Shown piece by piece: positions 8,120 through 9,079 of a stretch of DNA of 9,079 nt; positions within the stretch are counted from its first letter, which is position 1, and every line of letters starts with the position of its first letter. This DNA comes from Lachnospiraceae bacterium UBA938 (GTDB taxonomy: Bacteria; Bacillota; Clostridia; Lachnospirales; Lachnospiraceae): assembly GCA_002293475.1 (NCBI GenBank), contig DBDG01000037.1, positions 1-9,079 of the forward strand, in the 5' to 3' direction. The notes beneath the pieces are model-generated. The model had not been told where the DNA came from. It saw only the letters and a list, made by a program, of their open reading frames with translations, and ran no database searches. Both the position numbers and the translations under genes were made by a program.

Positions 8120-8124
8120 ATAAT

Positions 8125-8151
8125 ATAGTTAACTTAAAATAGTTGACTTAA
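8125..8151. repeat. 14-base tandem repeat in the rplJ-rplL spacer
   Basis: On the plus strand ATAGTTAACTTAA (8125-8137) and ATAGTTGACTTAA (8139-8151) match at 12 of 13 positions with a 14-base period. Because the core AGTTAACT is itself palindromic, the RNA can also fold as an imperfect hairpin (7 of 8 pairs). It fills nearly half of the 58-base spacer. No known function is recognised. Confidence 0.6.
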
Positions 8152-8162
8152 TATAATTTAAA

Positions 8163-8843
8163 TTACTTATCTTTCGTCTGCTCTGTTGCTGCTTCGGCTG
8201 TTTCCTCTGCTACTGCTTCAGCTGAGGGCTCTGCTGCTGTTGAAGCTTCTGGAACTGCCGCGGCTTCTGGTGCGGCTTCCGGGATAACTGTTTCTGCTGT
8301 AACATCTGATACCGATGCTTCTGCTTCGGCTGTTGTCTCTGCCGGCGTACATTCGCCAGGTCCGCCTTGTTCTGCGATCTGGTTTAGGACACGGGCAAAG
8401 TTCGCAATAGGGGACTTGAGACTTCCTAATAGCTTGGAAATCAGTTCTTCCCTGGAAGGGATCTTAGCAATCTCGGCAACGCCGGCGGCATCATAGGCAA
8501 CACCTTCGACGATACCGCATTTTACTTCCAGCTTGGGGGCTTCCTTTGCAAATTTGCAGAGTACTCTTGCCGGTGACGTTGCATCTTCCTTGGATATCGC
8601 AATGGCACTGGGTCCTTCTAGGAAGGGGGTCAATGCTTCATATGCGGTTCCTTTGAATGCAAACGTCATCATTGTGTTCTTGTAAACCTTGTAAGTAATT
8701 CCTGCTTCACGAAGCTGACGACGCAGCCTAGTATCCTGTTCCACGGTAAGACCGCGGTAGTCTACTAGTACAACTGACTGTGCATCTTTGACTTGAGCTG
8801 AAATCTCTTCAATGACAGGTTGCTTTAATTCAACTTTTGCCAC
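8163..8843 (-). CDS. rplJ: 50S ribosomal protein L10, with a long Ala/Glu-rich C-terminal tail
   Basis: Base of the ribosomal stalk: L10 binds 23S rRNA through its N-terminal domain and carries L7/L12 dimers on its C-terminal helix. The start is GTG at 8843, six bases after a strong AAGGAGGT site (8857-8850); the MAKVELKQPVIEEI opening is typical. The family body occupies residues 1 to about 161: the rRNA-binding domain with VVLVDYRGLTVEQDTRLRRQLR (split at 24-45) and YKVYKNTM (51-58), then the L12-binding helix at about 130-159. The body length fits the usual 165-175 residues. After it comes a 65-residue tail (162-226) of Ala, Glu, Thr, Ser and Pro, ending EQTKDK, which makes the protein 226 residues. 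The tail is in frame and has no recognisable domain. With L7/L12 it is expected to repress its own mRNA through the upstream leader. Identity is certain; the tail's role is unknown. Confidence 0.97.
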   Translation of the reverse strand: MAKVELKQPVIEEISAQVKDAQSVVLVDYRGLTVEQDTRLRRQLREAGITYKVYKNTMMTFAFKGTAYEALTPFLEGPSAIAISKEDATSPARVLCKFAKEAPKLEVKCGIVEGVAYDAAGVAEIAKIPSREELISKLLGSLKSPIANFARVLNQIAEQGGPGECTPAETTAEAEASVSDVTAETVIPEAAPEAAAVPEASTAAEPSAEAVAEETAEAATEQTKDK

Positions 8844-8849
8844 TTTTTT

Positions 8850-8857
8850 ACCTCCTT
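8850..8857 (-). promoter_or_regulatory. rplJ ribosome binding site supporting a GTG start
   Basis: AAGGAGGT on the minus strand sits six bases upstream of GTG at 8843. This ideal site and spacing fix the non-ATG start of rplJ. It lies about 25 bases past the attenuator U-tract, so it is exposed only in readthrough transcripts. Confidence 0.85.
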
Positions 8858-8880
8858 ATAGATTATTGCCGAAATAAAAA

Positions 8881-8919
8881 GGAAAATAAAAACCCTTCCG
8901 TAATGAAAGACAGAAGGGT
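8881..8919 (-). terminator. Intrinsic terminator (attenuator) in the rplJ leader
   Basis: On the minus strand ACCCTTCTG (8919-8911) pairs with CGGAAGGGT (8900-8892), nine pairs including one G-U, around a ten-base loop, followed by TTTTTATTTTCC. This is a proper Rho-independent terminator. It lies between the promoter and the rplJ start with no gene between, so it must act as an attenuator rather than an end-of-gene terminator. Confidence 0.88.
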
Positions 8920-9005
8920 ACAAAGTCATAAATAACTTAATTCCTCGGTAGGCGAAACGCTTACGCCGCAGTTTAATCCCGGCACCTACTGTCTTCGGCT
9001 TGTCA
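8881..9005 (-). promoter_or_regulatory. Ribosomal protein L10 leader RNA (attenuation control of rplJL)
   Basis: The minus strand holds the L10-leader signature: CCGAAGACAGTAGGTG (8998-8983) on the 5' side and CGCCTACCGAGG (8954-8943) on the 3' side, which pair as GTAGGTG/CGCCTAC (8989-8983 with 8954-8948, one G-U). Inside is a smaller arm with a GTAA tetraloop (GCGTAAGC). The 3' part is the intrinsic terminator. In Bacillus subtilis the L10-L12 complex binds this type of leader and promotes termination; that mechanism is transferred here by similarity. A competing antiterminator pairing is visible: AGACAGTAGG (8994-8985) with CCTTCTGTCT (8917-8908), nine of ten pairs, which would destroy both the L10-binding stem and the terminator. 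Confidence 0.88.
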
Positions 9006-9017
9006 AACGACTTTATA

Positions 9018-9046
9018 AAATTATCACATATTTACACTATTGTCAA
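9018..9046 (-). promoter_or_regulatory. Sigma-A type promoter for rplJL
   Basis: On the minus strand a perfect -35 TTGACA (9046-9041) is followed by an AT-rich -10 region. With 17-base spacing the -10 is TAATTT (9023-9018); with 15-base spacing it is GATAAT (9025-9020) preceded by TG one base upstream, an extended -10. The start is expected at about 9013-9011, just before the L10 leader. The promoter means rplJL can be transcribed independently of any upstream rplKA genes. The 33 bases upstream of it, to the window edge, show no recognisable gene end. Confidence 0.75.
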
Positions 9047-9079
9047 GACATAAATTCTTGAGTTTCCGCAAATCTGCTA

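Noticed and set aside
7614..8123. 169-codon plus-strand open frame antisense to rplL
   Set aside because: It is Ser/Ala/Thr-rich because it mirrors the biased codons of rplL on the other strand. It has no family likeness, and the minus-strand L7/L12 match is unambiguous.
8166..8360. GCT/GAA-rich stretch as a DNA repeat or mobile-element remnant
   Set aside because: It is in-frame coding sequence for the L10 tail with no regular period, terminal repeats or target duplication.
9001..9006. Second TTGACA on the minus strand as another -35 for rplJ
   Set aside because: It lies within the L10 leader, and the sequence about 17 bases downstream (TGCCGG region) has no -10 likeness.
9044..9060. Inverted repeat CAAGA/TCTTG upstream of and overlapping the rplJ -35
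   Set aside because: Five-base arms in an AT-rich context; no T-run to suggest a terminator of an upstream gene and no known operator recognised.
9047..9079. Possible 3' end of rplA at the high-coordinate edge
   Set aside because: L1 usually precedes rplJ, but the 33 bases here do not translate to an L1-like C-terminus in the minus-strand frame I read (from 9079), so no partial gene is called.
1..9079. A novel system, CRISPR array, mobile element, tRNA or rRNA gene
   Set aside because: More than 90 percent of the window is accounted for by four conserved housekeeping genes, and the spacers hold only regulatory elements. Nothing supports an undescribed multi-gene system here.

Overview
The window is a stretch of a bacterial chromosome that carries the rplJ-rplL-rpoB-rpoC gene cluster. 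All genes lie on the minus strand, so transcription runs from high to low coordinates. It encodes the ribosomal stalk proteins L10 and L7/L12 and the two large RNA polymerase subunits. RpoC runs off the low-coordinate edge and lacks only its extreme C-terminus.

The sequence suggests a low-to-medium GC Gram-positive of class Clostridia, most likely Lachnospiraceae or a close relative. The evidence is an RpoC trigger loop without the proteobacterial insertion, a typical Firmicutes L10-leader attenuator upstream of rplJ, strong AGGAGG-type ribosome binding sites, and RpoB wording from memory (start MEKNRIRP, a lineage-type insert before DGRTGE, an acidic tail). The family assignment is by recognition, not by a search.

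Layout in transcription order. 9079-8844: no protein gene seen; it holds a sigma-A promoter, an L10 leader RNA and an intrinsic terminator acting as an attenuator. 8843-8163: rplJ, GTG start, with a long Ala/Glu-rich tail. 8162-8105: short AT-rich spacer with a tandem repeat. 8104-7727: rplL. 7726-7475: a 252-base spacer with a large stem-loop, a near-consensus sigma-A promoter for rpoBC and a short leader. 7468 (or 7474)-3584: rpoB. A 13-base spacer carries the rpoC ribosome binding site. 3570-1: rpoC, partial.

L10 and L7/L12 form the stalk that recruits translation factors. In relatives the L10-L12 complex is known to repress its own leader. RpoB and RpoC form the polymerase catalytic core. 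The inferred logic is that stalk proteins are set by attenuation at the rplJ leader, while rpoBC has an additional promoter that would partly uncouple polymerase from stalk synthesis. This is a conserved housekeeping region. I found no mobile element, CRISPR array, tRNA, rRNA or novel defence-type system; the points worth a second look are regulatory RNA and lineage-specific protein extensions.
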